Below are positions 26,840 to 36,705 of a stretch of DNA of 64,000 nt, in pieces; within the stretch, counting starts at the first letter, position 1; each line of letters starts with the position of its first letter. The DNA is from Paenibacillus abyssi (GTDB lineage: Bacteria; Bacillota; Bacilli; Paenibacillales; Paenibacillaceae). The position numbers and the translations under genes were made by a program. The DNA is taken from positions 186,001-250,000 of the forward strand of contig NZ_BMGR01000008.1 in assembly GCF_014640295.1 (NCBI RefSeq). Reading direction: 5' to 3'. Under the pieces are notes generated by a model that was not told the DNA's origin, did no database searches, and worked only from the letters and a program-made list of their open reading frames with translations.

Positions 26840-29800
26840 CCCACAATGAATGGTTAATCGGAACGCTGATTACGTTCATCGTTGCAGCCGTCTGTCTGCT
26901 CGCGGTCATCGTAAGCGCGAAGTGGTACTTTCCGAGAACAGGGGTATTCAAGGTCGGCTCCCTTTTAGCGGCCGGTATGGCGATTGTGGGCTTGGCCTCC
27001 TTTAACATGCTGACGCAAAGCGGACAATCCGATATGCCGCGGCAGTCGGACAACGTTCATCTGTACAAGCAGCTCTATTGGCTGCAAAATGATACGCCGG
27101 AGTTTGCGCTATCCAAGGCGAAGCAAATGTGGGAGCATACGCCTTCGGCAGACAGCAAGCTGATATTAGGCTTGGCCTATATCAACGCGCGTCAGCCGGA
27201 AATGGGCGCCCCGATACTGACGGAACTAGCGGACGATTCACGTAAAGCCGCCTATATGTCGGTTTCTGAGCTTGATCTTCTGCTGCAGGATATCACTGCC
27301 GCAACCGCAGAAGACGTCGATTCCGCAGGCAGGGCCGAATACGAACGAATCGCGGCAGGTGCAGCCGATATGCTGCGGGAGCGGATAAGGAGCGATGTTA
27401 ATGACCAGCAGGAGAGAGAGATCCTTACGCTGGCACAGCTTGATCCCGATCGTATCGATTATATTTACAAAGCTGCCCATGACGGCGAATATGATGCGGG
27501 TGCAGCGCAAGCTGAGATTGACAGCTTGTACCGGGAGGCGGTCAGCGGGCCCCCGGATGATCCGTCATTCAAAGTGGAGCTGGCAAAAACTGCGGTTTAC
27601 ATGGGTGATTCCGGCCATGCAGGGCAGCTGCTTACAGATGTCCTCAGGCAGTATCCGGATGCGGAGGAGCCGTCCATGCTGCTCGGAGAGCTTCTGCTCA
27701 GCGGGGCTGGAGTCATAGAGGAAGAACGGCTGCAGCTGCTTCCGGCTTATCAGGAGGCGAAGCTGCGGCACCGTCAGGAGCAGAAGCGGCTGCTGCAGGA
27801 CTGGTCGAACGAGGTGAGGCCTGGAGATGAACAGGCGGCACGAATCGTGCAAAATCGCCTGAACGAAATCCAGTCGATACTGGATCTGGAGCCGCATCTC
27901 GCCTATGCGCTGCTAAAACCACTGGAGGCGCGAAGCGATAATCCGCAGGTCGAATTTCTGATGGCGGAATACTACTTTCAAATGCACGAGATAGATAAGT
28001 CAGCCGACTATATTCATCAGATTGCCGAACATCCGTCTAATCTGACGGTGCCGCAGCAATATTATGTCCAATCGCTGCGGTCTTTGCCGGATGCTGGACA
28101 GATGTCGCTTGCAGAGCTGCAGGAACGTAATGAACTGACGAATGAAGTCTATCGCAGCTTCAAGACAATGAACGGAAAGAGGCTCACTGAAGCAGAACCG
28201 ACGGATCAGGAGAGGAGCTTCGCCGTTCATCTGAGCAACCAGCTGATTCACTTGAACAAATCGCGCATCCGCATTTCCTCTATACAGGCAGCAGAGAATG
28301 GCCAGGTGGAGCTTTATGTGACAACGGACAATGTAGACGAGCTGACGAAGTCAACGCTGAAGATTAGGGACAATGCGACGGATATTAAAGATTTTAGCAT
28401 CGAAAAGATAAGCGAAGCGTCCCACTATAAGCGGAATATCGTGATGATCATCGACCGCAGCGGTTCGATGGACGGAGAACGGATCGATGCGGCAAGATTG
28501 GCTGTCCAGAACTTTGTTCACGATCTGCGCGAGAATGAGCGGATTGGCGTCATCGCCTTCTCGGACGGAAGCTTTGTCTTGAATCCTATTACCTCCAACC
28601 TCCCCCCGGTCATGGAAGCGGTCGGAGAAATTTCCGCCGGCGGCGGCACGAACATTGCCGAGGCATTAAATTCCGGGATGGAGTTGATCGGACGGGAATC
28701 CGGCGAGCGTGTGCTGTTTATCCTGTCAGACGGAGAGGATGACAATTTCTCGCTGCCGGAAACCCGCGCGGGCATCATTCAGCGGGCCAATGAAGAAGGG
28801 GTCACCGTCTTTGCGGTCGGCTTCGGGGCGGGATATGAGACGCTCCGGGATGTCGCCGAGGCGACAGGAGGGAAGTATCTTGCAGCTGCAGGCCTGGATG
28901 ATCTGATGATCAGCTTTGCCGAGATAAAAGCCACCCTGGAGAGGTCTTACAAAATATCCTACACGCTGGATCCGATGGAGGAAGGCGTTCATCGGGTCGG
29001 CCTGACGGGGCCGAATGATACAAAGGCCTCCAAAACCTATACGATTGGCATGGATGCCGATGCGGCTGGAAGCGGCCCGCTGGTGGGCGATGGTGCGACA
29101 GTTGAAGCCGATTGGATTGATTTTGCGATCAATCAGACGATACCTAATCGTATTACCGCTTCAGCGCTCGGGACCACAAATGTGCAAATTCTGGGCATCG
29201 GCTTCGGCAGCGTGGAGAAGGTCGCGTTCAATAACGAGGATATCCGCTTCAACCGGGTCAGTGACACCAGGCTGGATATTACGGTTCGGAACAACCTTGC
29301 GCTGGGCATTCATAAAATCAAATTGATCGCGAAGGACCAGCGGGAGCTTGAATACAATCTGTCGGTAGCCAAGTCAGGCGACCAGGAGTACCGGGCATTC
29401 GGAGATGCAAGAGTGTATGCCGATTTCATCAAGGACGAACCCGGAACAGCCCATTTCATGGGCAATACGTCTGTCGACCGTTTCCTGTATGATGCGAGGG
29501 GAGAGATGAAGCTCGAAGGCGGACGCGTCTTGACGTTCAGCGGTTTGCTCGCGAACGTCGACAAGACGAAGATCGGCATCGCGCCTGCTGCAGCGGTCGG
29601 TGCCAGCAATCTGAAGGAGCGGTTTTTGCCGGACAATATTACGATGGAGGTCCAAAATAACCAAAAGACCTTCCAGATTACACGCAGCAATGCCGCTAGG
29701 GACATTTTGGATAAAGCCACGCTCGGGAAATTCGGCCTGGAGGTTTACCTGGCGCCTAATCTGACGTATGAAGCGAAATACAAGGGTGACGGCGGAACCT

Positions 29801-30768
29801 TGAAGTCCAAAGCGGGGATAAAAGGCTTCTCGTTCTTGGGCGATTTGAAATCGCCTCACATCGATCGGTGGATGCAAACCGTAAAGTTCCTGCCGTCGGA
29901 TGCAAATCTGGAGATTGGCTACGAAACGGATAACATTACAGTCAGCGGTGAGGTTGGCGCTGCGCTTCAGCTGGGCTCATTACTGGAGACCGGAGGAACG
30001 AAGCTGTCCGCAGCTTATGAGCATAAAACCGGAAAGTTCGATTTGGGAATGGAGATCGAGGATTTTAAGGGGACGATTCGCGCCTTTTCATTTGATGTCA
30101 CATCGGATGCCGGAGCCCTCATCAATAAATTCGGCTTGAAGCTGGGTTGGCAGGGAAGCATCCTGCCTAGAGCGGGAGAAGTGCTGGTCGGCAGCCCGAG
30201 AGGTGTGCCTCTGGGCACCACAGGCTTGACCGCTCGTGCCGTTAAGGTCGGAATTGACGGAAGAGAGGGCTTTGGCGGCGTGCTCGGCACAGAGGTCGGA
30301 ACGGCAGTCGACGGACCGTTCCAGAAAGCGATCGAATGGGTGAACAAGCTGCCGCTTGTCGATATGGACCCTAATTCAGCTTGTGTATTATGCGTAGAAG
30401 GCGAAGCGGGAGTGAAAAGTCTGGGGACAGAGGAATGGTCGGTTAATGGGGCGATGACGCTAAAGGTGATCGGATTCGAACTAAGTAAGAGAACGGCGTA
30501 TATCGATGCTAACGAAATCAGCGCAGGTACTTTCATCGAGCCGATCAACTTTGACGGGAATACGAGGCTGCTGTGGCATGATTACAACTACGGCGGCGAC
30601 CTGACGATTACTTACCGAGGCTCTCTGAACGTAATGGAGCTTACTGGGGATATGGCGTTGTTTCTAAATGCTTCCCGTTTTGATCAATCCTACCTCATTA
30701 TGGAAGCGGAGGCATGGATGTTCGAGCCTCATATTCATTTGGGCGCCGATCCTGCAGTATACCGCTAA
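26836..30768 (+). CDS. large VWA-domain membrane protein
   Basis: 1310 residues. Two membrane helices (about 4-28 and 38-58) start it. Residues 75-430 are helical and look like TPR-type repeats. The VWA domain (about 535-700) has an intact metal-dependent adhesion site: DRSGS at 540-544, Thr605 and Asp632 (SDGEDD). An IPT/TIG-like domain (about 760-840) follows, and the last 450 residues are beta-rich, with one close cysteine pair (CVLC, near residue 1190). VWA domains bind protein partners through a metal ion. It is the core of the operon; the function is not assignable. The start overlaps the preceding stop. Confidence 0.7.
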   Translation: MTHNEWLIGTLITFIVAAVCLLAVIVSAKWYFPRTGVFKVGSLLAAGMAIVGLASFNMLTQSGQSDMPRQSDNVHLYKQLYWLQNDTPEFALSKAKQMWEHTPSADSKLILGLAYINARQPEMGAPILTELADDSRKAAYMSVSELDLLLQDITAATAEDVDSAGRAEYERIAAGAADMLRERIRSDVNDQQEREILTLAQLDPDRIDYIYKAAHDGEYDAGAAQAEIDSLYREAVSGPPDDPSFKVELAKTAVYMGDSGHAGQLLTDVLRQYPDAEEPSMLLGELLLSGAGVIEEERLQLLPAYQEAKLRHRQEQKRLLQDWSNEVRPGDEQAARIVQNRLNEIQSILDLEPHLAYALLKPLEARSDNPQVEFLMAEYYFQMHEIDKSADYIHQIAEHPSNLTVPQQYYVQSLRSLPDAGQMSLAELQERNELTNEVYRSFKTMNGKRLTEAEPTDQERSFAVHLSNQLIHLNKSRIRISSIQAAENGQVELYVTTDNVDELTKSTLKIRDNATDIKDFSIEKISEASHYKRNIVMIIDRSGSMDGERIDAARLAVQNFVHDLRENERIGVIAFSDGSFVLNPITSNLPPVMEAVGEISAGGGTNIAEALNSGMELIGRESGERVLFILSDGEDDNFSLPETRAGIIQRANEEGVTVFAVGFGAGYETLRDVAEATGGKYLAAAGLDDLMISFAEIKATLERSYKISYTLDPMEEGVHRVGLTGPNDTKASKTYTIGMDADAAGSGPLVGDGATVEADWIDFAINQTIPNRITASALGTTNVQILGIGFGSVEKVAFNNEDIRFNRVSDTRLDITVRNNLALGIHKIKLIAKDQRELEYNLSVAKSGDQEYRAFGDARVYADFIKDEPGTAHFMGNTSVDRFLYDARGEMKLEGGRVLTFSGLLANVDKTKIGIAPAAAVGASNLKERFLPDNITMEVQNNQKTFQITRSNAARDILDKATLGKFGLEVYLAPNLTYEAKYKGDGGTLKSKAGIKGFSFLGDLKSPHIDRWMQTVKFLPSDANLEIGYETDNITVSGEVGAALQLGSLLETGGTKLSAAYEHKTGKFDLGMEIEDFKGTIRAFSFDVTSDAGALINKFGLKLGWQGSILPRAGEVLVGSPRGVPLGTTGLTARAVKVGIDGREGFGGVLGTEVGTAVDGPFQKAIEWVNKLPLVDMDPNSACVLCVEGEAGVKSLGTEEWSVNGAMTLKVIGFELSKRTAYIDANEISAGTFIEPINFDGNTRLLWHDYNYGGDLTITYRGSLNVMELTGDMALFLNASRFDQSYLIMEAEAWMFEPHIHLGADPAVYR

Positions 30769-30784
30769 GGAGTGATTCTTAAGG

Positions 30785-31540
30785 ATGAGAACTAGCTATA
30801 GCTGCAGCGCGTATGAGTGGGAATTCGCCCGCCTTTTTTCCGCAGTCGGCCGTGCCGACCGCGGATACAGGAATATGCCGTATATCGGCTGCCTGGCGGT
30901 TCCCGCGATCGCGATTACAATGTTTATCCTCTACTATCTGTTGCAAGCGGTACTTCCTCGTTCCGCGGAGCAGGACATCATGTGGCTGAAGGACTGGGCC
31001 ATTACAGCCGGTCTGGTCGTCGGGGGAGTTATATTTATCCGGTCCGTCAATACCCCGGGACGACACAGGAAATACCCGGACACGGCTGTACGTGTTCCGC
31101 TTGTTGTAACGGATGCCGGGGGGATCGCCGTCAATTTGTTTAACAATTTAGATGCCAGGATACTTCCCTATATCAAATGGTCCAGTGTGGAGCATGTGCT
31201 GATCGATGTGACCAAGGCCAATAATCATTACGTCGGGGGAAGAGTCTTTGCGTTCCGCAAGGAGCTTCGGTTTGATGAGATCAAGCGCCGTCTCCCGGAT
31301 TTTACCGAGACGGTCAAGGAAATTTATGACGACCGGTTTACGCTGCTGTTGAATATCGGAAAAGGCATCAACACCCGGACATTGAAATATGCCATCATCC
31401 AGATTCCCGTGAGCTGGCTGTACGACGGACAGTTCGCCGCGCTGCTGGGAGACATCAGGTCCAATGTACAAGCACCGATTAAGTACTATGATCAACATGC
31501 GGAGCGCTCCTTCAGCTCATGGGCCGATACTTATTTATAA
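30785..31540 (+). CDS. two-helix membrane protein of unknown function
   Basis: 251 residues. Two membrane helices (MPYIGCLAVPAIAITMFILY and ITAGLVVGGVIFIRS, about residues 37-85) precede a soluble alpha/beta domain (LVVTDAGGIAVNLFNNLDA, FTLLLNIGKGINTRTLKYAI). No known motif is recognised. It follows the VWA gene by 16 bases and overlaps the next frame, consistent with coupled translation. Confidence 0.6.
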   Translation: MRTSYSCSAYEWEFARLFSAVGRADRGYRNMPYIGCLAVPAIAITMFILYYLLQAVLPRSAEQDIMWLKDWAITAGLVVGGVIFIRSVNTPGRHRKYPDTAVRVPLVVTDAGGIAVNLFNNLDARILPYIKWSSVEHVLIDVTKANNHYVGGRVFAFRKELRFDEIKRRLPDFTETVKEIYDDRFTLLLNIGKGINTRTLKYAIIQIPVSWLYDGQFAALLGDIRSNVQAPIKYYDQHAERSFSSWADTYL

Positions 31541-31563
31541 CAACTTCGAGAGGAATGAACGCA

Positions 31564-33153
31564 TTGCGCAAAGGCCCTTACCTACTGGCGTTATGGCTTG
31601 CTGTTTTCATGTTTTCCGTCCTGCCGGCAAACGCGGAGCCTGCGATTAAAACCGAAACCCTGCGGCTGGATGAGAAGCAGTTCAATGTTCAGTTCATTGT
31701 AACGGGAGAAGCCTCGGAGCCGTTTGAAGTGGAGCTGGAAATGCCGGGCGGAACGCGGTATACACATGATCAATTTGACGGCAAGAAAGTGCTGTATCTT
31801 GATATGGAGGGAGAGCGCCGCTGGCTGATCAATGAAGCGCCGGCCGGCGAATATAAGCTGCATATCTCAGGTACAGAGCAAGCCTATCGAGTCACCATAA
31901 AGAAGGAATTACGACGGCCGGACACGGCTTGGGTATCGCCATTGGGCACCGAATTGACCGCTGCGAACGAGCCGATTCAACTGGCGTGGAGAAGCCAGGG
32001 AGACTACGATGCGAATGATAGAATCCGGTTCTTCCTAAGGCCGGCCGGCGGATGGCAGAATATGCTGATCGGAGAAGCGCAGCTGGGAGATGGAGCGGCG
32101 TCATTATATTTGCCGGGCACGCTTGCAGATGGGGAATATGAGCTGTTCATCATAGCCGATAACAAAACGCCGGATGGGCAGCACATTGAGCCGGATGTGA
32201 CGCTGCATGTACAGCGTGGAGTCAGCTATGACGGCATTCGAGCTGTACATGCGATCCCGCGTGGGGATGCCATTGAGCTTGAATTTGAATTTCCCCGCGA
32301 CCTCGAATGGACGGTCATTACAGCTTCTTTTACTGACGGCACGGGCAGCACGTTCTTAAAGCATGCCGGCAGGCAGGAGCTTTCGGAGATTGAACAGACG
32401 GAGCGGACGGATATGCAGGTGCTCCGCTGGTTGTTACCGCTGAATGCCGGTGCATACAAAGGATCATTTCAGGTTGTATTCGGCGACTATACGATGAGCC
32501 CGGTGATGGACATCCCTTCCTTTGAGCTAAAGATGCGGGATTGGAGCAAGGATGAGGTCAAGTGGTCGATTGAAACGGAGAAGACGAATGCCCGGCAGCT
32601 CCAGGTGATATTGAAGCTTCAAGCAAAAACCCATGTGCAAATCGTGAACGGCTCGAGCGGAATCTTGTTCGACCAAGCCGTTGCTGGCGGCGAAGAGGCG
32701 GAGGAGCAGATTGTCTCCGTGCCGCTTGCCGAGGGTGACCAAATTATTGAGGTGCTGCTTGCCGATCAGGGCGGGGCGGTCAAACTATATTCCAAACGGT
32801 ATTTGGTCGATTACACCCCGCCAAGATTAACGATGATCCAGCCGCTCTCGACACACGAACGATTGGAAGGCGGATTAGCCAGCGGGTTTGCGGATCTAGA
32901 CAGCATCATTATCCACAACGGCAATGAAATTACGCCCGACGCTAGTGGGTATTTCAGTATCGAGGGCGTAGGCGATTCATTAGAAATCTCTGTCCGCGAC
33001 AGCCATGGGAATGAAACGAGCTATTCCTGGCAGGCCGCCGGCGGCGGATGGAGCAAAGCGCTGATTGTAATTATCGTCATCAACCTGCTGCTGGTGGGCG
33101 GGACAGTTACGGTAATCTTGATTATCCGCAAGAAAAATTTGAAACAGCCATAA
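31564..33153 (+). CDS. secreted, C-terminally anchored Ig-like protein
   Basis: About 529 residues. An N-terminal signal peptide (LLALWLAVFMFSVLPANA) is followed by a series of beta-sandwich-looking segments (Ig/FN3-like; ADGEYELFIIADNKTPDGQ, SFADGTGSTF region) and a C-terminal membrane helix with basic tail (ALIVIIVINLLLVGGTVTVI then RKKNLKQP). TTG 31564 is preferred because GAGAGGA lies 9 bases upstream; ATG 31555 and 31519 remain possible. It is the last gene of the zinc-ribbon/VWA operon and would be exposed outside the membrane. Confidence 0.6.
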   Translation: MRKGPYLLALWLAVFMFSVLPANAEPAIKTETLRLDEKQFNVQFIVTGEASEPFEVELEMPGGTRYTHDQFDGKKVLYLDMEGERRWLINEAPAGEYKLHISGTEQAYRVTIKKELRRPDTAWVSPLGTELTAANEPIQLAWRSQGDYDANDRIRFFLRPAGGWQNMLIGEAQLGDGAASLYLPGTLADGEYELFIIADNKTPDGQHIEPDVTLHVQRGVSYDGIRAVHAIPRGDAIELEFEFPRDLEWTVITASFTDGTGSTFLKHAGRQELSEIEQTERTDMQVLRWLLPLNAGAYKGSFQVVFGDYTMSPVMDIPSFELKMRDWSKDEVKWSIETEKTNARQLQVILKLQAKTHVQIVNGSSGILFDQAVAGGEEAEEQIVSVPLAEGDQIIEVLLADQGGAVKLYSKRYLVDYTPPRLTMIQPLSTHERLEGGLASGFADLDSIIIHNGNEITPDASGYFSIEGVGDSLEISVRDSHGNETSYSWQAAGGGWSKALIVIIVINLLLVGGTVTVILIIRKKNLKQP

Positions 33154-33171
33154 AGGAATAAACAACCATGT

Positions 33172-33218
33172 AAAAAGCTTCTCATCCGTTCCACTGGAAC
33201 AGGTGAGAAGCTTTTATT
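33172..33218. terminator. bidirectional terminator between the VWA operon and glgC
   Basis: AAAAGCTTCTCA against TGAGAAGCTTTT, with an inner GTTCC/GGAAC pairing and T-rich runs on both sides. The two genes converge here. Confidence 0.75.
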
Positions 33219-34421
33219 TCAGCTATTGACCGGAATTTGCATAGACTTGTTGTAAATTCCCTTAAGCAGCTGCTTCGGCTTGTCCGCCAGGGAAGTGCTG
33301 GAGAATACAATTTCATCGGCTCCGATTACCGTTATTTCTTGACCGCCGCCGATGACGGCGCCGTCTTCGATAATCGTGCCTTCCCCGATAATGGCGCGTG
33401 TAATCTTTACATTTCTTCCGATTTTCACATTTGGCATGATAATACTCTCGTTAATTTCGCTGCCCCGTCCGACCTGCACGTTGCTAAACAGAACAGACCG
33501 GTTCAGATCGCCTTCTACAGCACATCGGTGATGCATCAGTGACTGGCTTATATCAGCAAAAGGAGAACAATAAGAGGCAAACCGCGTGTCATTATCCGAA
33601 GTATACATCGGCCATTCGGGCCGCTCCAACGAAATTTGGCCATCCAGCAAATCCATATGCGCTTCCCACAGGCTCTCGACCGTGCCTACATCACGCCAAT
33701 ATCCGTCGAACGGACAAGCATAAATATTGGAGCAGGTTTGCAGTATGCGTGGTATAATATCCTTACCGAAGTCATGGCTTGACTTCGAATTCTTCGCATC
33801 TTCTTCCAGATAGGCCTTCAAGAAAGACCAACGGAACAGATAAACGCCCATTGAGGCTAAATTACTCACCGGCTTGTCCGGTTTTTCCACAAATTCAATC
33901 ACCCGCATCTCGGGGTCAGTATTCATGATGCCGAATCGGGAAGCTTCCTTCCAAGGCACCCGGTTCACCGAGATTGTCGCTTCCGCTCCTCTGGATTTAT
34001 GAAAATCGAGCATTGCCTGATAATCCATCTGATAGATATGGTCGCCAGATAGAATAAGTACATGCTCAGGATTGAGCCGATCGATAAAATCTCTATTTTG
34101 ATAGATTGCATCTGCCGTTCCGCAATATCCTTTTGTCCCAAGCTCAGAAGAAGGCAGCAGTGTAACCTTTTCGCTGTCAGCTTCATTGTCCGTCCAAGCT
34201 TTTCCGTCCTGGATATGGGTTTCCAGCGATTCGGACATATATTGTGTCAATACACCAATGGAGTGAATTCCAGAATTTTTACAGTTACTAAGTGGGAAGT
34301 CTACGATTCGATAGCTCCCGCCAAAAGGGACAGCAGGCTTCGCAACTTTACTCGTTAATGGGGCTAGTCTTTTTCCTTCTCCTCCTGCCAATACCATTGC
34401 AACACATTCATTCGGTCTCAT
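33219..34421 (-). CDS. glgC: glucose-1-phosphate adenylyltransferase
   Basis: 400 residues. The nucleotidyltransferase signature is LAGGEGKRLAPLT with KVAKPAVPFGG, the GDHIYQMDYQAM region holds the metal-binding Asp, and the C-terminal left-handed beta-helix repeats begin near residue 290 (NRSVLFSNVQVGRGSEINES). It makes ADP-glucose, the committed glycogen precursor. Start ATG with GGGAGGG upstream. It is divergent from glgB-glgA across 333 bases. A second regulatory GlgD-type subunit, common in some Firmicutes, is not in view. Confidence 0.93.
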   Translation of the reverse strand: MRPNECVAMVLAGGEGKRLAPLTSKVAKPAVPFGGSYRIVDFPLSNCKNSGIHSIGVLTQYMSESLETHIQDGKAWTDNEADSEKVTLLPSSELGTKGYCGTADAIYQNRDFIDRLNPEHVLILSGDHIYQMDYQAMLDFHKSRGAEATISVNRVPWKEASRFGIMNTDPEMRVIEFVEKPDKPVSNLASMGVYLFRWSFLKAYLEEDAKNSKSSHDFGKDIIPRILQTCSNIYACPFDGYWRDVGTVESLWEAHMDLLDGQISLERPEWPMYTSDNDTRFASYCSPFADISQSLMHHRCAVEGDLNRSVLFSNVQVGRGSEINESIIMPNVKIGRNVKITRAIIGEGTIIEDGAVIGGGQEITVIGADEIVFSSTSLADKPKQLLKGIYNKSMQIPVNS

Positions 34422-34754
34422 AATGTCCCTCCCGCATTCTGTTCGTAAGCTCTATTTAAACTTCAAAGCTCAGGACGAAACACAATAAAAGGAAAAAACA
34501 AACAGAAAACTGCTGACGTAGTCTTTGGCGGCGGGAGATCTGTTTGCGGTGAATTCTAAGCTTGTATAAGTGTGAAACTTATGCTTTTTTAGAATTTTAA
34601 AAAGGAAAACATTCCTTTTCTGTAGAATAATGAAAATATATTTGTGAATCTATGAAAGCTTTCTTTACATCGAACCTTACATCGAAATATGGACATACAA
34701 AAATGTGAACATACAAATTGGTGAAAAATGCTTCAAAAGGAGGGTGATGAGGTA
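34422..34754. other. glgC/glgB divergent control region
   Basis: There is no gene here. It carries a small hairpin (ATAAGT/ACTTAT) near 34568-34584, and short direct repeats just before glgB: TTACATCGAA at 34667-34676 and 34678-34687, then ACATACAAA at 34692-34700 and 34709-34717. They may be regulator sites, but I cannot assign a factor. Confidence 0.4.
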
Positions 34755-36680
34755 ATGATGGCTAAAAACACAATAGTGGGTGGGAATTTGGAATCAACAG
34801 TATTTCGTCCGGAGGACCTTTATTTATTTCATGAAGGCACGTTGTATCAGAGCTACAAGATCATGGGAGCGCAGCCTGAGATTCATTCGGGCAAAAAAGG
34901 AGTGCGTTTTACGGTCTGGGCACCGAACGCGAGAGAAGTAAGGCTGGCATCCGATTTTAACGGATGGGACGGCCGGCATCATCCCCTTGAACAAATAAAC
35001 AGGTCCGGGTTATGGACACTGTTTATGGAAGGTTTAGCCGAAGGGACATTATATAAATATGAGATTATTACCGCAGAAGGCGAAAAGCTGTTGAAGGCTG
35101 ATCCTTACGCCTTTCAGGCAGAAGTGCGTCCGCGCACCGCATCGGTTGTCCGATTTCTGGAGGGTTACCGCTGGAGTGACCGCAAATGGCAGAAACGGCT
35201 CCGTCCGGTATATGACCGGCCGTTAAATATTTATGAAGTGCATCTGGGCACCTGGCGGCAGAAGAAAGACGGTACTCTGCTCACCTACCGGGAGCTGGCA
35301 GAGGAGCTGCTCGATTATGTGCAGGACATGGGGTACACGCATATTGAACTGATGCCATTAACCGAGCATCCTTATGACTTATCATGGGGCTATCAGGCGA
35401 CGGGGTATTACGCGGTCACGAGCCGGTTCGGCTCACCGCATGATTTTATGTATTTTGTGGACGAGTGTCACCGGAGGGAGATCGGCGTTATTCTCGATTG
35501 GGTGCCGGCTCATTTTGCCAAGGATGCGCATGGTCTGCGCAGGTTCGACGGTTCCGCGTTGTTTGAGCATGAGGACGCGTTAATTGCCGAGAAGCCGGGG
35601 TGGGGAACGCTCGGGTTCGATTACAGCAAGCCGGAGGTCTGCTCCTTCCTTATCTCGAATGCGTTATTCTGGCTTGATGTTTATCATATCGACGGGCTGC
35701 GGATCGATGCGGTGACGAGCATGCTGCTGCGCGATTTCGAGAAGCAGCAGTGGCGTCCGAATAAGGATGGGGGCAAAGAGGATCTCGAAGCGATTGCCTT
35801 CATCAAGAAGCTGAACGAAACGGTATTTGAATTCTATCCCAATGCGTTGATGATGGCGGAGGAATCCAGTGCCTGGGCTCAGGTAACGGGCCCTACGGAT
35901 CAAGGCGGGCTTGGGTTTAATTATAAGTGGAATATGGGATGGATGAACGATACGCTCAAATATTTCGAGCTGGATCCGATCTATAGGGCGGCCAACCAGT
36001 CGCTGTTAACATTTCCGATCGCCTATGCCTATGAGGAGAATTTCTGTCTGCCGCTGTCTCATGATGAGGTCGTGCATGGGAAAAAGTCGCTATTGAACAA
36101 AATGCCTGGTACATATGAGCAAAAGTTTGCCGGCCTTCGAGCGCTGCTGGGCTATTGGATGTCCTTTCCCGGCAAGAAGCTGTTGTTCATGGGCGGAGAG
36201 TTCGGACAGTTTATCGAGTGGAAGGACACCGAGCAGCTCGATTGGCTGCTGCTGGATTATGAGATGCATCGCAAGCTGCAGTCATTCAGCCGCAAGCTGA
36301 ACCATCTGTATATACAGGAAAAGTCGCTCTGGCAGCTAGATCATACCCTCGATGGCTATCAATGGATTGATCATCAGGATCATTTGCAAAATATTATTGT
36401 CTACATGAGAAAAGGCAAGCGCAAAGGGGAGCAGATCATCGTCATCTGCAACTTCGCGCCGGTGCAGCGGGATGGTTACCGGATCGGTGTGCCGAGCTCG
36501 GGGAGTTATGAAATGCTGCTTAACAGTGATGATCCTGCCTTTGGCGGCGAGGGCGTGCTTGGCGAGGCATCGTTGGAGATAGAGAAGGTCCCATGGCACG
36601 GCCACAAACACAGCTTGGAGCTGACTCTTCCTCCGATGAGCGTCATCTGGCTCAAAAAGGGGAAGAAGGCAAAAAAATAA
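34755..36680 (+). CDS. glgB: 1,4-alpha-glucan branching enzyme
   Basis: About 641 residues. The N-terminal CBM48 domain (FTVWAPNAREVRLASDFNGW) is followed by the GH13 catalytic barrel. Catalytic sites are visible: DGLRIDAVTSML (nucleophile Asp), MMAEESSAW (acid/base Glu), PLSHDEVVHGKKS. It makes alpha-1,6 branches in glycogen. Translation start is ATG 34755 or 34758 after AAAGGAGG; an in-frame ATG at 34728 would put that ribosome site inside the gene. glgA follows 25 bases after the stop. Confidence 0.93.
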   Translation: MMAKNTIVGGNLESTVFRPEDLYLFHEGTLYQSYKIMGAQPEIHSGKKGVRFTVWAPNAREVRLASDFNGWDGRHHPLEQINRSGLWTLFMEGLAEGTLYKYEIITAEGEKLLKADPYAFQAEVRPRTASVVRFLEGYRWSDRKWQKRLRPVYDRPLNIYEVHLGTWRQKKDGTLLTYRELAEELLDYVQDMGYTHIELMPLTEHPYDLSWGYQATGYYAVTSRFGSPHDFMYFVDECHRREIGVILDWVPAHFAKDAHGLRRFDGSALFEHEDALIAEKPGWGTLGFDYSKPEVCSFLISNALFWLDVYHIDGLRIDAVTSMLLRDFEKQQWRPNKDGGKEDLEAIAFIKKLNETVFEFYPNALMMAEESSAWAQVTGPTDQGGLGFNYKWNMGWMNDTLKYFELDPIYRAANQSLLTFPIAYAYEENFCLPLSHDEVVHGKKSLLNKMPGTYEQKFAGLRALLGYWMSFPGKKLLFMGGEFGQFIEWKDTEQLDWLLLDYEMHRKLQSFSRKLNHLYIQEKSLWQLDHTLDGYQWIDHQDHLQNIIVYMRKGKRKGEQIIVICNFAPVQRDGYRIGVPSSGSYEMLLNSDDPAFGGEGVLGEASLEIEKVPWHGHKHSLELTLPPMSVIWLKKGKKAKK

Positions 36681-36705
36681 ATAGATAAGAAAGGTGTGGA
36701 GAGAG

